64,000 bases of DNA from a virus (IMGVR_UViG_3300035703_000038:1-64000); one strand, 5' to 3'; shown: positions 42,063 to 52,297, counted from the stretch's first letter. The notes: generated by a model from the sequence alone, not told the origin. Program-made: numbers and translations.

Positions 42063-42075
42063 TTGAGGAACGATA

Positions 42076-43797
42076 ATGTCTGATCCAACATCTACAAAGT
42101 ATACAAGTTTAACACAGGTCTTTAGAGTAGCAGCACCAACTGGTATTCCAGGTGTGTTTGTCTCAAAGATTGGCTTGTATTTCAAAGCGAAATCAGATTC
42201 GCTTGGTGCTCAGGTGTTTCTTGTTAGACTAACAAATGGTTTACCAGATCAGGATAAGATTCTTCCAAACTCACTTGTTACAGTTAACCCAGAAGATGTT
42301 AATGTTTCAGCAGATGGTACTGCTGAGACAGTATTTACATTCCCACAACTACAATATCTCGAGTCAGCACAAAGCTATGGCTTCTGTGTAAGACCAATTG
42401 GTAACTCACCAGATTATCTACTATGGGTGGGTGAGCTTGGTGGTCGTGATATTGGTGACGATAAGCCAATTGGCTCTAATCCATTAGTCGAGCAAGCTTA
42501 TTATGCTGGTAACCAGCAAAGATATGCCGACATGATTAACCAGGATATTAAGTTCAAGTTATATAGAGCTAAGTTCTCATCAACCTATGGCACAGCAGCA
42601 ATTAGAAATAAGAATACAGACGTATTCTCAATTTCATCACTATCAACATTGACAGGTGTTGTTGGTATTAGGGCTGGTGATCAATTGTTTGGTTGGTCAA
42701 ATGGGTTTGTCAATACTGCAATCAGTGGTACTGTAAGCAAACTAGACTTGACAAACAGCCTAGTCTACATTAAGAACTCAACTGGCAACTTTACTGCAAA
42801 TAGTGATGTTGCATTTGTGAGAACTGGTAATGAGGAAGATACAGCGCTTTCAAATACAGCCGGTATTCTAGGCTTAGCTAAATTAGCTGCTGCTTCAAGC
42901 AATGGTCTTTACAAATTTAATTATCATGCAATTGTTCCAAAGTTAGGTATTGTCAAGACTCCTCTAACAGATATCACCTTGACGTATAAAGGTGCAATCT
43001 ATAATGGTGCTGCCTACACTCAAGATACAAAAACATTCCGTGTTGATAATGATATTGAATACGAATTCCAAGATGCCACAAGAGTATGGCTTGGTGAGTC
43101 GGAAGAAGTCAATGCTGTAAACCAATTTAGAACTGGTGTTACACCATCTGGCCTACAGTGTACAAATTCATCAATCATAATCGAAGCAACACTTTCATCA
43201 AACAATAACTTCATCTCACCTGTTATTGATCTAAGAAAGAATAATGTTGTGTTGCTACGCAATCTAATCAATGCAAATACAACAAATGAACATACTAGAA
43301 CTGGTGCGGCTGCATCCAAGTATGTTTCAAAGATTGTTACACTTGAAGATCAGATGGAAGCTGAAGATCTAAAGATCTACATTACAGCCAACAAGCCAGC
43401 TAACACAGACATTAAAGTTTACACTAAGGTGTGGAATGCTGCTGACCCAGAATCGTTTGATTCAAAGGTCTGGTCACTAATGGCTCTAGAGAATATTGAA
43501 GGTTCTAGAAATACCAACTCACCAGACGAATATATTGAATATGTTTACTCGTTTGCTAATTCAGCAAGTGCTGCTGGTAATGCATTAGCTGCCTACCAGG
43601 CTAACAATTCAGTTCCTGTTGTTTATTATGCTGCCAACTCAACTGGTGGCGTAACAGGTGGTCCATTCTACGGTGGCGATGGATACGATAGAGTAATTAA
43701 GAAGTTTGCTGTCAAGTTAGTACTAACAGCAGATAGTGGTAAGGAATATGTTTATCCTAAGGTTAATGATCTAAGAGTAATTGCATTGCAGATATAA
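42076..43797 (+). CDS. Baseplate/fiber-associated structural protein, DUF4815-partner type (573 aa)
   Basis: The N-terminal half resembles the structural module common after DUF4815 proteins: FVSKIGLYFKAKSDSLGAQVFLVRLTNGLPDQDKILPNS, then TVFTFPQLQYLESAQSYGFCV. The C-terminal half contains SPVIDLRKNNVVLLRNLINANT and DLKIYITANKPANTDIKVYTKVWNA. In related phages this module is often fused to the preceding protein, which fits their tandem order. It follows after 13 bases with GAGG as ribosome-binding site. Its precise place in the virion is inferred. Confidence 0.75.
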   Translation: MSDPTSTKYTSLTQVFRVAAPTGIPGVFVSKIGLYFKAKSDSLGAQVFLVRLTNGLPDQDKILPNSLVTVNPEDVNVSADGTAETVFTFPQLQYLESAQSYGFCVRPIGNSPDYLLWVGELGGRDIGDDKPIGSNPLVEQAYYAGNQQRYADMINQDIKFKLYRAKFSSTYGTAAIRNKNTDVFSISSLSTLTGVVGIRAGDQLFGWSNGFVNTAISGTVSKLDLTNSLVYIKNSTGNFTANSDVAFVRTGNEEDTALSNTAGILGLAKLAAASSNGLYKFNYHAIVPKLGIVKTPLTDITLTYKGAIYNGAAYTQDTKTFRVDNDIEYEFQDATRVWLGESEEVNAVNQFRTGVTPSGLQCTNSSIIIEATLSSNNNFISPVIDLRKNNVVLLRNLINANTTNEHTRTGAAASKYVSKIVTLEDQMEAEDLKIYITANKPANTDIKVYTKVWNAADPESFDSKVWSLMALENIEGSRNTNSPDEYIEYVYSFANSASAAGNALAAYQANNSVPVVYYAANSTGGVTGGPFYGGDGYDRVIKKFAVKLVLTADSGKEYVYPKVNDLRVIALQI

Positions 43798-43798
43798 T

Positions 43799-44014
43799 AT
43801 GGAAAAAGAAATAGTTTATAGAGTGCAGGAAAATCCTGACTACATAAAGGATCAAACAACTGGTGCTATATTAAATACTAATGTAGCTAAGCTGAGAGAT
43901 TACAAGTTGAGAAAGAAACAAGGTCAAAAGATAGAAGACCTTCGAGAGGAAGTAGAGGAGCTAAAGAACCTGCTTAGACAGGTACTTGAGGAAAGAAAAT
44001 GGCAAAATCAATAA
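43799..44014 (+). CDS. Small coiled-coil structural protein (71 aa)
   Basis: The N-terminus MEKEIVYRVQENPDYIKDQTTGAILNTNVAKLRDYKLRKK is typical of a small protein found between tail structural genes in T4-like phages. The C-terminal 35 residues form a heptad coiled coil (IEDLREEVEELKNLLRQVLEE). It may trimerise with a fiber. ATG 43799 overlaps the preceding stop, and the last 16 bases are overlapped by the S74 fiber gene. Confidence 0.75.
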   Translation: MEKEIVYRVQENPDYIKDQTTGAILNTNVAKLRDYKLRKKQGQKIEDLREEVEELKNLLRQVLEERKWQNQ

Positions 44015-45129
44015 ATTCAGTTGATGCAAATGCAGACTCGTTTGCTACGTGGGTAAACATTACCAACGAATTGGCAAATGCAGTTAGCACTGTGGTCTTG
44101 ACAGCCGGCAACTCTAGCGTCGAAGGTGTCACTGGATCCTCATCAAATAATCTTAACTCTAAGTTGTGGGGCCAGTTTGCGGCCAACACAATTCTAGTTG
44201 GCAACACAATTACATCAAATGTGACAGGTGCCAATGTTGCAATTGAAGCTAACCTAGAACTCAAGACAGCATATAAACTATACACAGTTGGTGATGTTAA
44301 TATTAAAGGCAACTTTGTTGTCGACACAGTAACAAAGATTAAGATTTCCGATAGAACATCACTACCAGGTAGTGGTACAACTGGTTGGTTAAAAGCAAAC
44401 ACAACAGGCTTTTTACAATTTGCCAACTTGGCAATCAAGGGCTCTGACTTTGATTCATCAGAGTTTATATGGACTGGTGCTATTGGTTATGCTAACTCAA
44501 CAAATTCACAATATGATGTTCTAGTATATGACACAGCATCTAGCGCCTGGTTAAGAACAAGATTGACACATTTAGTGACCCAAGAAATTGATACGCTGAC
44601 TCTTGGAACAGTAGTAGCTAATTCTTCTGGTGTTGTAACCCACAATGCTAATACAAGATTTGGTAATCCATCATCTCCATCTTTATTTGTATCTAACACA
44701 ACACAAAGAGTTGGTGTAGGTGGCATTACAGCACCAGCTGCAGCGCTACATGTAAATGGTGCCATCTACTCAACAGGTGATGTCACAACATTCTATACAT
44801 CAGATAAGAATTTGAAGAAGAATGTTGAAAGAATTCCAGATGCTCTAGAAAAGGTTCGCTGGCTAAATGGCGTCTCTTTTGAATGGGATCAGGAAAAGAT
44901 TGGTAATCTATCATTTGTTGGCCCAAAGCCTGACAAGGATATTGGTTTGATTGCCCAGGATGTCGAAAAGGTATTCCCTGAAGCTGTTATGTTAAGAGTT
45001 GATGGGTATAAGGCAGTTGATTATAGCAGGCTAGTACCTGTATTAATTGAGGCTATTAAGGAGCTCAGCTACAGATTAAATATCGTAGAAGCTGAGTTGG
45101 AAGACAAGTACCGCAGCAGTAGTAGGTAA
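43999..45129 (+). CDS. Tail fiber with S74 intramolecular chaperone (376 aa)
   Basis: The N-terminal and middle beta-rich regions lead to a C-terminal peptidase_S74 chaperone domain beginning SDKNLKKNVERIPDAL (Ser268, Lys270). It continues through LIAQDVEKVFPEAV, GYKAVDYSRLVPVLIEAIKEL and a final helix. This domain drives trimerisation and then cleaves itself off just before Ser268. About 109 residues would be released, leaving a fiber of about 267. ATG 43999 lies 16 bases inside the coiled-coil gene. Confidence 0.88.
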   Translation: MAKSINSVDANADSFATWVNITNELANAVSTVVLTAGNSSVEGVTGSSSNNLNSKLWGQFAANTILVGNTITSNVTGANVAIEANLELKTAYKLYTVGDVNIKGNFVVDTVTKIKISDRTSLPGSGTTGWLKANTTGFLQFANLAIKGSDFDSSEFIWTGAIGYANSTNSQYDVLVYDTASSAWLRTRLTHLVTQEIDTLTLGTVVANSSGVVTHNANTRFGNPSSPSLFVSNTTQRVGVGGITAPAAALHVNGAIYSTGDVTTFYTSDKNLKKNVERIPDALEKVRWLNGVSFEWDQEKIGNLSFVGPKPDKDIGLIAQDVEKVFPEAVMLRVDGYKAVDYSRLVPVLIEAIKELSYRLNIVEAELEDKYRSSSR

Positions 45130-45130
45130 A

Positions 45131-45457
45131 ATGGCGACTAAAGTTAATCTGGTTGTAGACCAAGGCACAACATTTACTACATCTATTACCTTCAATGATG
45201 AGAATGGTAATACGATTAACTTTTCTACTTATTCTGGTGCTGCTCAAATGAGAAAGCACTTCACATCATCCAACTCAGTTACTTTTACTGTAGGATTAAC
45301 ATCTAATGGTGTTGTTACATTAGGCTTGACTGCAAACCAAACAGCAAACTTAGTAGCTGGTAGATATGTTTATGATTTGGAGGTAACTGATTCCTCTAAT
45401 CAAATTTCAAGATTAATTGAGGGTATCGTTACTGTTACTCCAAACGTAACTCGTTAA
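45131..45457 (+). CDS. Virion structural protein, Ig-like small beta protein (108 aa)
   Basis: A single beta domain (KVNLVVDQGTTFTTSITFNDENGNTINFSTYSGAAQMRKH, then TANLVAGRYVYDLEVTD) of a type common among small tail-associated proteins of T4-like phages. Its exact location in the virion is unknown. It starts one base after the S74 fiber stop and is followed by a late promoter, so it ends this transcript block. Confidence 0.75.
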   Translation: MATKVNLVVDQGTTFTTSITFNDENGNTINFSTYSGAAQMRKHFTSSNSVTFTVGLTSNGVVTLGLTANQTANLVAGRYVYDLEVTDSSNQISRLIEGIVTVTPNVTR

Positions 45458-45460
45458 AAA

Positions 45461-45468
45461 TATAAATA
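45461..45468 (+). promoter_or_regulatory. T4-type late promoter for the fiber block
   Basis: An exact TATAAATA between the stop at 45,457 and ATG 45,484, giving a leader of about 10 bases. Confidence 0.82.
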
Positions 45469-45483
45469 GAATAGTAGACAAAA

Positions 45484-45765
45484 ATGGCTATTATCACAAA
45501 AGTAACAGTTGCCAATCAAAGATTGAATGGTGCTGTTACAGTCAAAAATGTAAACGGCGGTCTACAACAAACTAATAAGGTCAATCCTATTAGTGTTGTA
45601 ACTGGTGCTGCCGGTACAAGTGGTAATAGGTTTGATGAGCTACTCGACGTGACTGAAGGTACACCCGCCAATGGCGATGTTGTCGTATATAATGCTTCAA
45701 ATGATAAGTACGAAGTAAAAAGTTTAAGCAATACGTCAATAACGCTTGACGGAGGCACGTTCTAA
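45484..45765 (+). CDS. Short fiber-type protein ending DGGTF (93 aa)
   Basis: The middle carries FDELLDVTEGTPANGDVVVYNASNDKYEVKSL, a small beta module common in tail fibers, and the protein ends SITLDGGTF. The next gene also ends in DGGTF. Such short fibers may be hinge or base subunits. It is separated from the next ATG by one base. Confidence 0.75.
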   Translation: MAIITKVTVANQRLNGAVTVKNVNGGLQQTNKVNPISVVTGAAGTSGNRFDELLDVTEGTPANGDVVVYNASNDKYEVKSLSNTSITLDGGTF

Positions 45766-45766
45766 A

Positions 45767-48187
45767 ATGGCAAATATAATCAAGATCAAAAGAAGTGCGG
45801 CAACGGATGCACCAACAAGTCTGAATGAAGGCGAGTTAGCATTTTCGTACTTATCAGGCAAGCTGTTTATTGGTAATAGCTCAGCTGTAATCCCAATTGG
45901 TGGTACACACAGCCCTGGTATCTTGACAGCTAACCAAGCGTTGGTAGCAAATGCCACAAGCGGCATTGATAAAGTAATTGTCGCTAACCTAGTACCGACA
46001 TACTTATTTGCCAATGGTGCATCTGGTCAGGCTGGCCAGGTTCTTCTATCAAATTCAACTGGTGGTGTGTATTGGGGTGCCGCTGCTAGCGCACTCGATG
46101 ACCTAACAGATGTCACGCTTTCTTCTGTCGCTAATAACGACTTACTAATTTACGATGCTACTGCTGGCCAGTGGGAAAACCATACTGTCAGCGGTAACGG
46201 TGGCCAGGTTAATGTTGCATTTGCCAGCCAAGACATCACAGTATCGTTGGCACCAGACGTAATTATTGATACAACTCTAACAGTTGGCAACTCTACCGTC
46301 AACTCCGTAGTTAACTCAACAGCTGTATCTACAAACACATTCAATATTACTGGCGGTATTACAGTTGGCCAAAACGTGTCGATCAATACATCGACAATCT
46401 TTATTGGCAACTCAACTGTTAACACAACGATTCAAGCTGGCAATATTGCCCTACGTGGTACACAGATTTCGATTGGTCCAGATCTAGTTATTGATGGCAA
46501 TACAATTATCGTTGGTAACTCAACTGTTAATACAGTTATCAATTCATCATCGATTAGTGTTGATGGTGAAGTAACATCCGGCAATACCAATATTACGGGC
46601 TTCATCAATGTTACATCAACAGCAAACATTGGTGGCGTAATTACTGCAAGAGCTAATGTAACAGTTAATGGTGCATTGCTTGTTGCTAATACAGCTGATC
46701 TTGGTAACACGACTATTACCGGGTTTGCCAATGTTCATGGCAGCTTAAATGTCAATGGTAGTGTTGTAATTGGTGATGATGCATTGGTTGATCTTGTAGC
46801 ATTCAATGCAACCGTAAACACAGACTTCGTATCAGCTGCAAACAACCAGCACAAATTAGGTCTGGCTGATAAGAGATGGGGTGAAGTTAATACTGATAAG
46901 TTGCTAGCAACTAATGGTGCATTTGATACTACAGTAACAGTTGGTTCAAATGTTGTACTAACAACATCAACATTAACTGTTGGCAACTCAACTGTTAACT
47001 CAGTAGTCAACTCAACAGCAATTGATGTAATTACTGTCAATGCTGACACTGCAAGCCTTGGCAACACCACAATTACTGGCTTTGCTAATATTGTCGGCAA
47101 TGCAATTATACATGGCAATGCTGAGCTAGGCAACAGCTTTGGCGTAGATGTTGTATCATTCAAGTCTACAGTTAATACAGAAATCTCTCCATCGGCTAAT
47201 AACCAATATCAATTGGGTCGTGCAGATCTAAGATGGGGTGAAGTAAACGCTAACAATATCCTAGCAACAAATGTTGTATCAGATGGTACAATATCTGTTG
47301 GCTCAAATGTTGTATTGTCTACAGCAACATTGTCAATTGGTAACTCCACTGTCAATACTGTTGTTAACTCAACAAGTGTTACAACTGGTTCCCTAGGCGT
47401 TGCCAACCTAACAGTAAGTGGCGATCTAACAGTACAAGGTAACACTGCTCTAGGCAATGCTGTCACTGATGTTATTTCAATCAATGGTGTTGTCAACACT
47501 AACATCATTCCATCAGCTAACCTAACATATAGCTTAGGTAATAACACTCTATATTGGGCTGAAGTTCACACTGGCAATGTCCATGCTGATTATGGCTACT
47601 TCCAGCATGATGTTGCAATCTACGGCGATTTGACAGTAACAGGCAATCTTGTTACAACAAACGTCCAATCGGTTGTTATTTCTGACCCATTAATCCAGCT
47701 AGCTGCCAATAACGATACATCAGATCTAGTTGACATTGGTTTTGTTGGTCACTATCACACCGGTGGTGCCAATCTCCATACAGGTTTGTTTAGAGATGCA
47801 TCGGTTGATGAGTACTACCTATTTAAGGGGTTAACGCAAGATCTGTTTGGTGTATTGACAGTAAATGTTGCAGATCCAACATTTGCTCTAGCTGACTTAA
47901 ATGCATGGTTGCTATCAGGTGCATTAGTATCCAATAGCACCACTGTAACAATCACAGCTAACTCAACTGTTAATGTCAACATCACTGCAAACAGCTTGTC
48001 ACTATCAACAGCCCTAGATGTTCCATCTGGTGGTACTGGTGTTGGAACATTTACAACTCATGGCATCTTGTTTGGTAACACAACAGGTCCACTAGGCGTA
48101 ACTGCAGCTGGTACAAATGGTCAAGTTCTTCAAGCAAACTCAACTGGTGGTCCAGTATTTGCTGATCTTGATGGAGGCACTTTCTAA
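45767..48187 (+). CDS. Large tail fiber with GNSTVN repeats (806 aa)
   Basis: The N-terminus MANIIKIKRSAATDAPTSLNEGELAFSYLSGKLFIGN is the standard attachment module of marine phage fibers. The shaft is built of repeated short beta segments, especially VGNSTVNTVVNST and ANITGFANV-like units, ending in a globular part with LIQLAANNDTSDLVDIGFVGHYHTGGANLHTGLFRDASVDEYYLFKG and a final DGGTF. The HYHTGG...LFRD segment resembles the fiber C-terminal part shared with the last gene in the window. ATG 45767 is chosen over the frame from 45,746. Confidence 0.85.
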   Translation: MANIIKIKRSAATDAPTSLNEGELAFSYLSGKLFIGNSSAVIPIGGTHSPGILTANQALVANATSGIDKVIVANLVPTYLFANGASGQAGQVLLSNSTGGVYWGAAASALDDLTDVTLSSVANNDLLIYDATAGQWENHTVSGNGGQVNVAFASQDITVSLAPDVIIDTTLTVGNSTVNSVVNSTAVSTNTFNITGGITVGQNVSINTSTIFIGNSTVNTTIQAGNIALRGTQISIGPDLVIDGNTIIVGNSTVNTVINSSSISVDGEVTSGNTNITGFINVTSTANIGGVITARANVTVNGALLVANTADLGNTTITGFANVHGSLNVNGSVVIGDDALVDLVAFNATVNTDFVSAANNQHKLGLADKRWGEVNTDKLLATNGAFDTTVTVGSNVVLTTSTLTVGNSTVNSVVNSTAIDVITVNADTASLGNTTITGFANIVGNAIIHGNAELGNSFGVDVVSFKSTVNTEISPSANNQYQLGRADLRWGEVNANNILATNVVSDGTISVGSNVVLSTATLSIGNSTVNTVVNSTSVTTGSLGVANLTVSGDLTVQGNTALGNAVTDVISINGVVNTNIIPSANLTYSLGNNTLYWAEVHTGNVHADYGYFQHDVAIYGDLTVTGNLVTTNVQSVVISDPLIQLAANNDTSDLVDIGFVGHYHTGGANLHTGLFRDASVDEYYLFKGLTQDLFGVLTVNVADPTFALADLNAWLLSGALVSNSTTVTITANSTVNVNITANSLSLSTALDVPSGGTGVGTFTTHGILFGNTTGPLGVTAAGTNGQVLQANSTGGPVFADLDGGTF

Positions 48188-48197
48188 GGAGTAGATA

Positions 48198-48416
48198 ATG
48201 GAAAATAATGAATTTAGTGAGAAATTGATTGCTGCTTATAGAGCTAACTGGCTGGAAACAATGGCCCAGCTAGTTGTTCTAAAGACACAACTAGATATAG
48301 TAACAGATAAACTAACTGCTAGTAGTAAGCTGGTAGAAGAATATCAAAAGCAGATACAGATTGAAGCAGCAAAAGCTAGACCTGCTCAGCAGGCACCAAA
48401 ACAAGAACAGAAATAA
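48198..48416 (+). CDS. Small coiled-coil protein (72 aa)
   Basis: An N-terminal amphipathic coiled coil (KLIAAYRANWLETMAQLVVLKTQLDIVTDKL) is followed by a Gln/Ala/Lys-rich tail. It probably binds a fiber or the baseplate. It is the last gene before the terminator at 48,435. TAAGGAG at 48,185-48,191 is its ribosome-binding site. Confidence 0.7.
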   Translation: MENNEFSEKLIAAYRANWLETMAQLVVLKTQLDIVTDKLTASSKLVEEYQKQIQIEAAKARPAQQAPKQEQK

Positions 48417-48434
48417 GCTTCAAATCTCAACTAG

Positions 48435-48467
48435 GGCTACGTATAAATAGATACGTAGCCTTTTTTT
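48435..48467 (+). terminator. Intrinsic terminator with embedded late promoter
   Basis: A perfect 10-bp stem GGCTACGTAT/ATACGTAGCC with loop AAATAG is followed by TTTTTTT. It ends transcripts coming from the fiber block starting at 45,461. Confidence 0.88.
48442..48449 (+). promoter_or_regulatory. T4-type late promoter inside the terminator hairpin
   Basis: TATAAATA spans the end of the 5' stem arm and the loop. Transcription from it would start inside the 3' arm and yield a leader of about 25 bases before ATG 48480, without the 5' arm, so the new transcript cannot form the terminator. Confidence 0.75.
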
Positions 48468-48479
48468 ATAGGGTTTGAA

Positions 48480-51400
48480 ATGACCACCCCACAAGTACCT
48501 GGCAATCAGCTAAGCGCATCAGATATTTCAGATGAAATTAACCCTTCTGGTTATGTGCAGGGTGAACAGAGTATTGGGTCAAATGTAGTCATTAGAAAGC
48601 TTTCTGGTGACTTTGAAAAGTTTAGATCCAATACAGTTGAATTATCATTTGGCGATCTATCCAACAAGACAGCATTCTCAGAAATTATCGCTACATCAAC
48701 ATCTAACACTCAGAGTGGTGTTAGTACCGTTGCTAATCCAGTTGCAGCAACTCTCACATTAACTGCTAACAGTGATATGGTTGAACCAGTTATTAACTGG
48801 TCATATGAGTTTTTACCTGGATCAACAGCTACTGCTGATGACATCACAATTACAAGAAACATTGTATTTGCTCCTAATGGTAGACCATCTAGCAAGAGTG
48901 CTAATGTAAAGCTAACATCGCTGAGTGGAGATAAACACGCCAATGTTAGAATCACAGCACAAATGGTTGTTCCAAACTATGATGCCCAAGGATTATTTGA
49001 AACTGGTAACCATATTGTCAATACATGCACCAAGGACGTTAAGTTAACTGTTGCTGCTGTCAATACAGCATTCCAAGTTACAGCAACGCCAAGCTTCACA
49101 GTTAACGCATCAGGTGTATCTGCACAGACAGCAACAATTACTGTTAAGGCGTCTGCAAATAGTTCTCTCAATCAATCGTTTGTATTCACTCCAACATTTG
49201 TTTCTGGTACAGGTGCATTGACACCTGTTATTGGACCTGACTCAATTATATTCACAGCAACTGCACCTAGACCATTAACTAATTCAGCCATCTATAGTCT
49301 ACTAACAGAATTTTATTCAGATGGTAAACTAGTTGCATCAAACACATCAACAGTTGACTTGAGAGCACAGTTTATTGATAGACAGATCACCAGCTTCACC
49401 GCAGCTGCTACAACAAACAACCAATTCACAAATGCAGCTAGCCAGTATGCTACAATTGATGTCACAGCAGTACACAATGCTGTCGCACCTGGCTTCCCAC
49501 AAGGTACAGTAACAGTCACAGTGGAGACTGTTGGTGATGCAGTTACAACTCAAACAATTAGTTCAAACACATCTGCTAAGGTAGAGAGAATTTCTCTATT
49601 CCACGACTTTGCTACAGATGGCTTTGGATTTAAGAAAGCAGTTGTAAATGTTGTAGCCACTTTAAGATCACCAGACAACACAATTATGGACCAGAAGAGA
49701 ATTACTGGTCTAGTACTAAGAGCTGGTGCATATGGCTTAGATGTCAAAGCACCAGCATCAAATACACAAAGTGGCTATGCAGCTCAGACTGCTGTCACAT
49801 CTGGCTCAGCTACATGGAGAGCTACAGCAGCATCATTCAGATGGACATCAAGACAGTTCAACGGTTCAGGTCCTATAACAGTAATTGATAATGCTCCTAC
49901 ATCAGCAACTATTAACATTACTGCTACAACGCCAACTGGTAAAAATAGATCTCAGAGTATTTCAAATACATCCAACTATGATCTAACTGGTACATTAACA
50001 TTTGATGGTGTGACAATAACAACAATTACACTAAGTGATATTCTTGTTAAGGCTGAATCCCTACCATACACATTCTCTGTTACACCAGCTGCTACTTCCA
50101 ATGTACAAGTTGATGCAACAAATGCAACTACAGCATCACTACTAGTAACAGGCGCTGCTTCTATTGGTACTATTGCCTGGACAAAAAATAATGGCGATGT
50201 TGGTATTACAACAACATCTACCACAGCCAATGTGTTTGTTGTATCATCAGCATCTGGTGGATCTAATAATCAAAATGTTATTGTGACAGGCACATTGTCT
50301 GATCCAGGTGCAAGAGTAGTTGAAGCTATTCCAACTGATGTTTTAAATATTGACGCAACAACAGCTGAATTGCAAATACTTGGTGCCAATGTTTCTATTA
50401 GTACAGATCAAAAGACAGCAACAGCCACTGGTATCTTTGAATCAACAGCTGTTGTAGGAACACATTCATTAATATTTCCACCTACGAAACAATCTGGCGA
50501 TGACTTAACATTATTAAAAGATACTGATCAAAAGATTACTATCCAAGCAACAGCAACACAGTCATCTAAGTCTGGTGTGTATAGAATTACAGGCCAGGTT
50601 ATATATAGAGGGATTACAAGAACAACAACAAAGGATGTCAGCGTTGCAGTCAGTGCTCTTGCTCCATCACTAACTGCAACTAAGACGCAGTACAGTTATC
50701 TACAATACTCATCTATTTCCGGTGTCGACTTTACTGGCTTTGGAGGCCAGGTTATTGGTATTGGTGGCGAGACAGTACCTATTCAGATAACAGGAGAAGA
50801 TGTTGTTGTTCAATCAGATTATCCTGGTACTATTAATGTTGATTATGAGATTAGAAGAACAAACACAATAGTTGGTAAATTTGGTGAGGCTGAAACAACA
50901 ACAGTCACTGGCCCATTCTATAATCAGGCTGCAAACACAAACCCTGCTCCAGCTGGATTTCCTGCATCTATTAACAAAAGAAGAGATAGATTTGAAATTG
51001 TACCATTTATTGGTTTATTGTTAGATTATGATGCTACGTACGAATTATATGCACCAGCTGGTCCAAATGGTATATTCTTAAAAGATTTAAATGTAACAAG
51101 TAGGATTGGAGTACCAGCATCTGGTGCTGATGTAACATTGAAGTTTGATAATGTTACTGGTAAGACATTCACAGTTACAGATAAACCTCTTAATAATAAT
51201 GGCTATAATGAACCTTATCCATTATCAGTAGAATATACTCAAAGAGCAGATTATACAGCAACATTTATAACGCAGCTAGCTCTAGATACACCAAGGTTTG
51301 TCTTTAGTACAGTTGCCACAGGTGGTATTAATGCACCTGTTGCAGCAGCTGGTGATATTACCGTTACATCTAATCCTGTTAATGGCCAGGCTAATGTTCT

Positions 51401-52286
51401 TGTAAAATCTATTTACTACGATCCAGGATCTAATTTTAACAATCCTCTTCCAACTATTACGGATTCAAGTGGTGGTGTTGGTTTACAAGCCCAGTTAACT
51501 GCATTAGATAATGGTACACTTAGATTTGTAAGTAAACCAGTAACGCAGTCACGCAATTTTGAGCTTCCAATGCCACGTGGCCGATGCTATAGATTGGCAA
51601 CATTCTCAGCTGGTGTTAGACAGTTTGATACTAGAGATGTATTTGGTAATGATAATGAAGTAATTGATTATGGACGTATACCTTCAAGTGGTTCACTAGA
51701 TGGTCCTGAGACAAAGTGGATTGGTTTCCATGATGGTTCAAGAATTTACGAACAGTCAAACAGACCACTATATGCAAATGATGCACAGAGAACAAGATAC
51801 TATAGTAGTGCTGGCCATAGATCTGCTCACCATGCTCAGTTTCCAAAGGAAGCCAATTTTCCAAATCAGGTAATCCCAGCAAATTATTTCATGATCCTGT
51901 CATTCTCTGAAACTGGTACTCCATCAATTGGACAAATAACATTGCTTGGTTCAGATAATAACACATATGTGCTACCATCGCAGCCATGGGCATTTGGCAA
52001 TCAAGATGATACAAGCAGAAGCAACTCTCAAAAGTTCCATTGGATAATATATGCATGGTCGCCTCCTGCTGGCGTAACATTTAGCTATGCATTTGTTTCA
52101 AATATTGGTGGTTCTGAGCCACCTCCACCACCTCCAGTACTACCACTAACATTTATTAAGGGTAACCCTGGATCTGCTTTATTAGCTGAAGATGTTAACG
52201 TGGACATTGGTACAGTATCTGGTGGATTTATTATTGAAGGTGATTCGCAAGATGATCCAGATAGACTACGCGATTTGGTTTCGTAA
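48480..52286 (+). CDS. Large modular virion protein with Ig-like domains (1,268 aa)
   Basis: The N-terminus QLSASDISDEINPSGYVQGEQSIGS resembles attachment modules of phage fibers and adhesins. The body consists of repeated beta-sandwich, Ig-like segments rich in Thr, Ser and Val. Around residues 1,020-1,200 is a globular domain (MPRGRCYRLATFSAGVRQF, then WAFGNQDDTSRSNSQKFHWI). A six-proline linker then leads to LTFIKGNPGSALLAEDVNVDIG at the end. It could be a decorative fiber binding cell-surface glycans. The name and receptor are unknown. Confidence 0.78.
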   Translation: MTTPQVPGNQLSASDISDEINPSGYVQGEQSIGSNVVIRKLSGDFEKFRSNTVELSFGDLSNKTAFSEIIATSTSNTQSGVSTVANPVAATLTLTANSDMVEPVINWSYEFLPGSTATADDITITRNIVFAPNGRPSSKSANVKLTSLSGDKHANVRITAQMVVPNYDAQGLFETGNHIVNTCTKDVKLTVAAVNTAFQVTATPSFTVNASGVSAQTATITVKASANSSLNQSFVFTPTFVSGTGALTPVIGPDSIIFTATAPRPLTNSAIYSLLTEFYSDGKLVASNTSTVDLRAQFIDRQITSFTAAATTNNQFTNAASQYATIDVTAVHNAVAPGFPQGTVTVTVETVGDAVTTQTISSNTSAKVERISLFHDFATDGFGFKKAVVNVVATLRSPDNTIMDQKRITGLVLRAGAYGLDVKAPASNTQSGYAAQTAVTSGSATWRATAASFRWTSRQFNGSGPITVIDNAPTSATINITATTPTGKNRSQSISNTSNYDLTGTLTFDGVTITTITLSDILVKAESLPYTFSVTPAATSNVQVDATNATTASLLVTGAASIGTIAWTKNNGDVGITTTSTTANVFVVSSASGGSNNQNVIVTGTLSDPGARVVEAIPTDVLNIDATTAELQILGANVSISTDQKTATATGIFESTAVVGTHSLIFPPTKQSGDDLTLLKDTDQKITIQATATQSSKSGVYRITGQVIYRGITRTTTKDVSVAVSALAPSLTATKTQYSYLQYSSISGVDFTGFGGQVIGIGGETVPIQITGEDVVVQSDYPGTINVDYEIRRTNTIVGKFGEAETTTVTGPFYNQAANTNPAPAGFPASINKRRDRFEIVPFIGLLLDYDATYELYAPAGPNGIFLKDLNVTSRIGVPASGADVTLKFDNVTGKTFTVTDKPLNNNGYNEPYPLSVEYTQRADYTATFITQLALDTPRFVFSTVATGGINAPVAAAGDITVTSNPVNGQANVLVKSIYYDPGSNFNNPLPTITDSSGGVGLQAQLTALDNGTLRFVSKPVTQSRNFELPMPRGRCYRLATFSAGVRQFDTRDVFGNDNEVIDYGRIPSSGSLDGPETKWIGFHDGSRIYEQSNRPLYANDAQRTRYYSSAGHRSAHHAQFPKEANFPNQVIPANYFMILSFSETGTPSIGQITLLGSDNNTYVLPSQPWAFGNQDDTSRSNSQKFHWIIYAWSPPAGVTFSYAFVSNIGGSEPPPPPPVLPLTFIKGNPGSALLAEDVNVDIGTVSGGFIIEGDSQDDPDRLRDLVS

Positions 52287-52297
52287 GGAGTAGGGTA

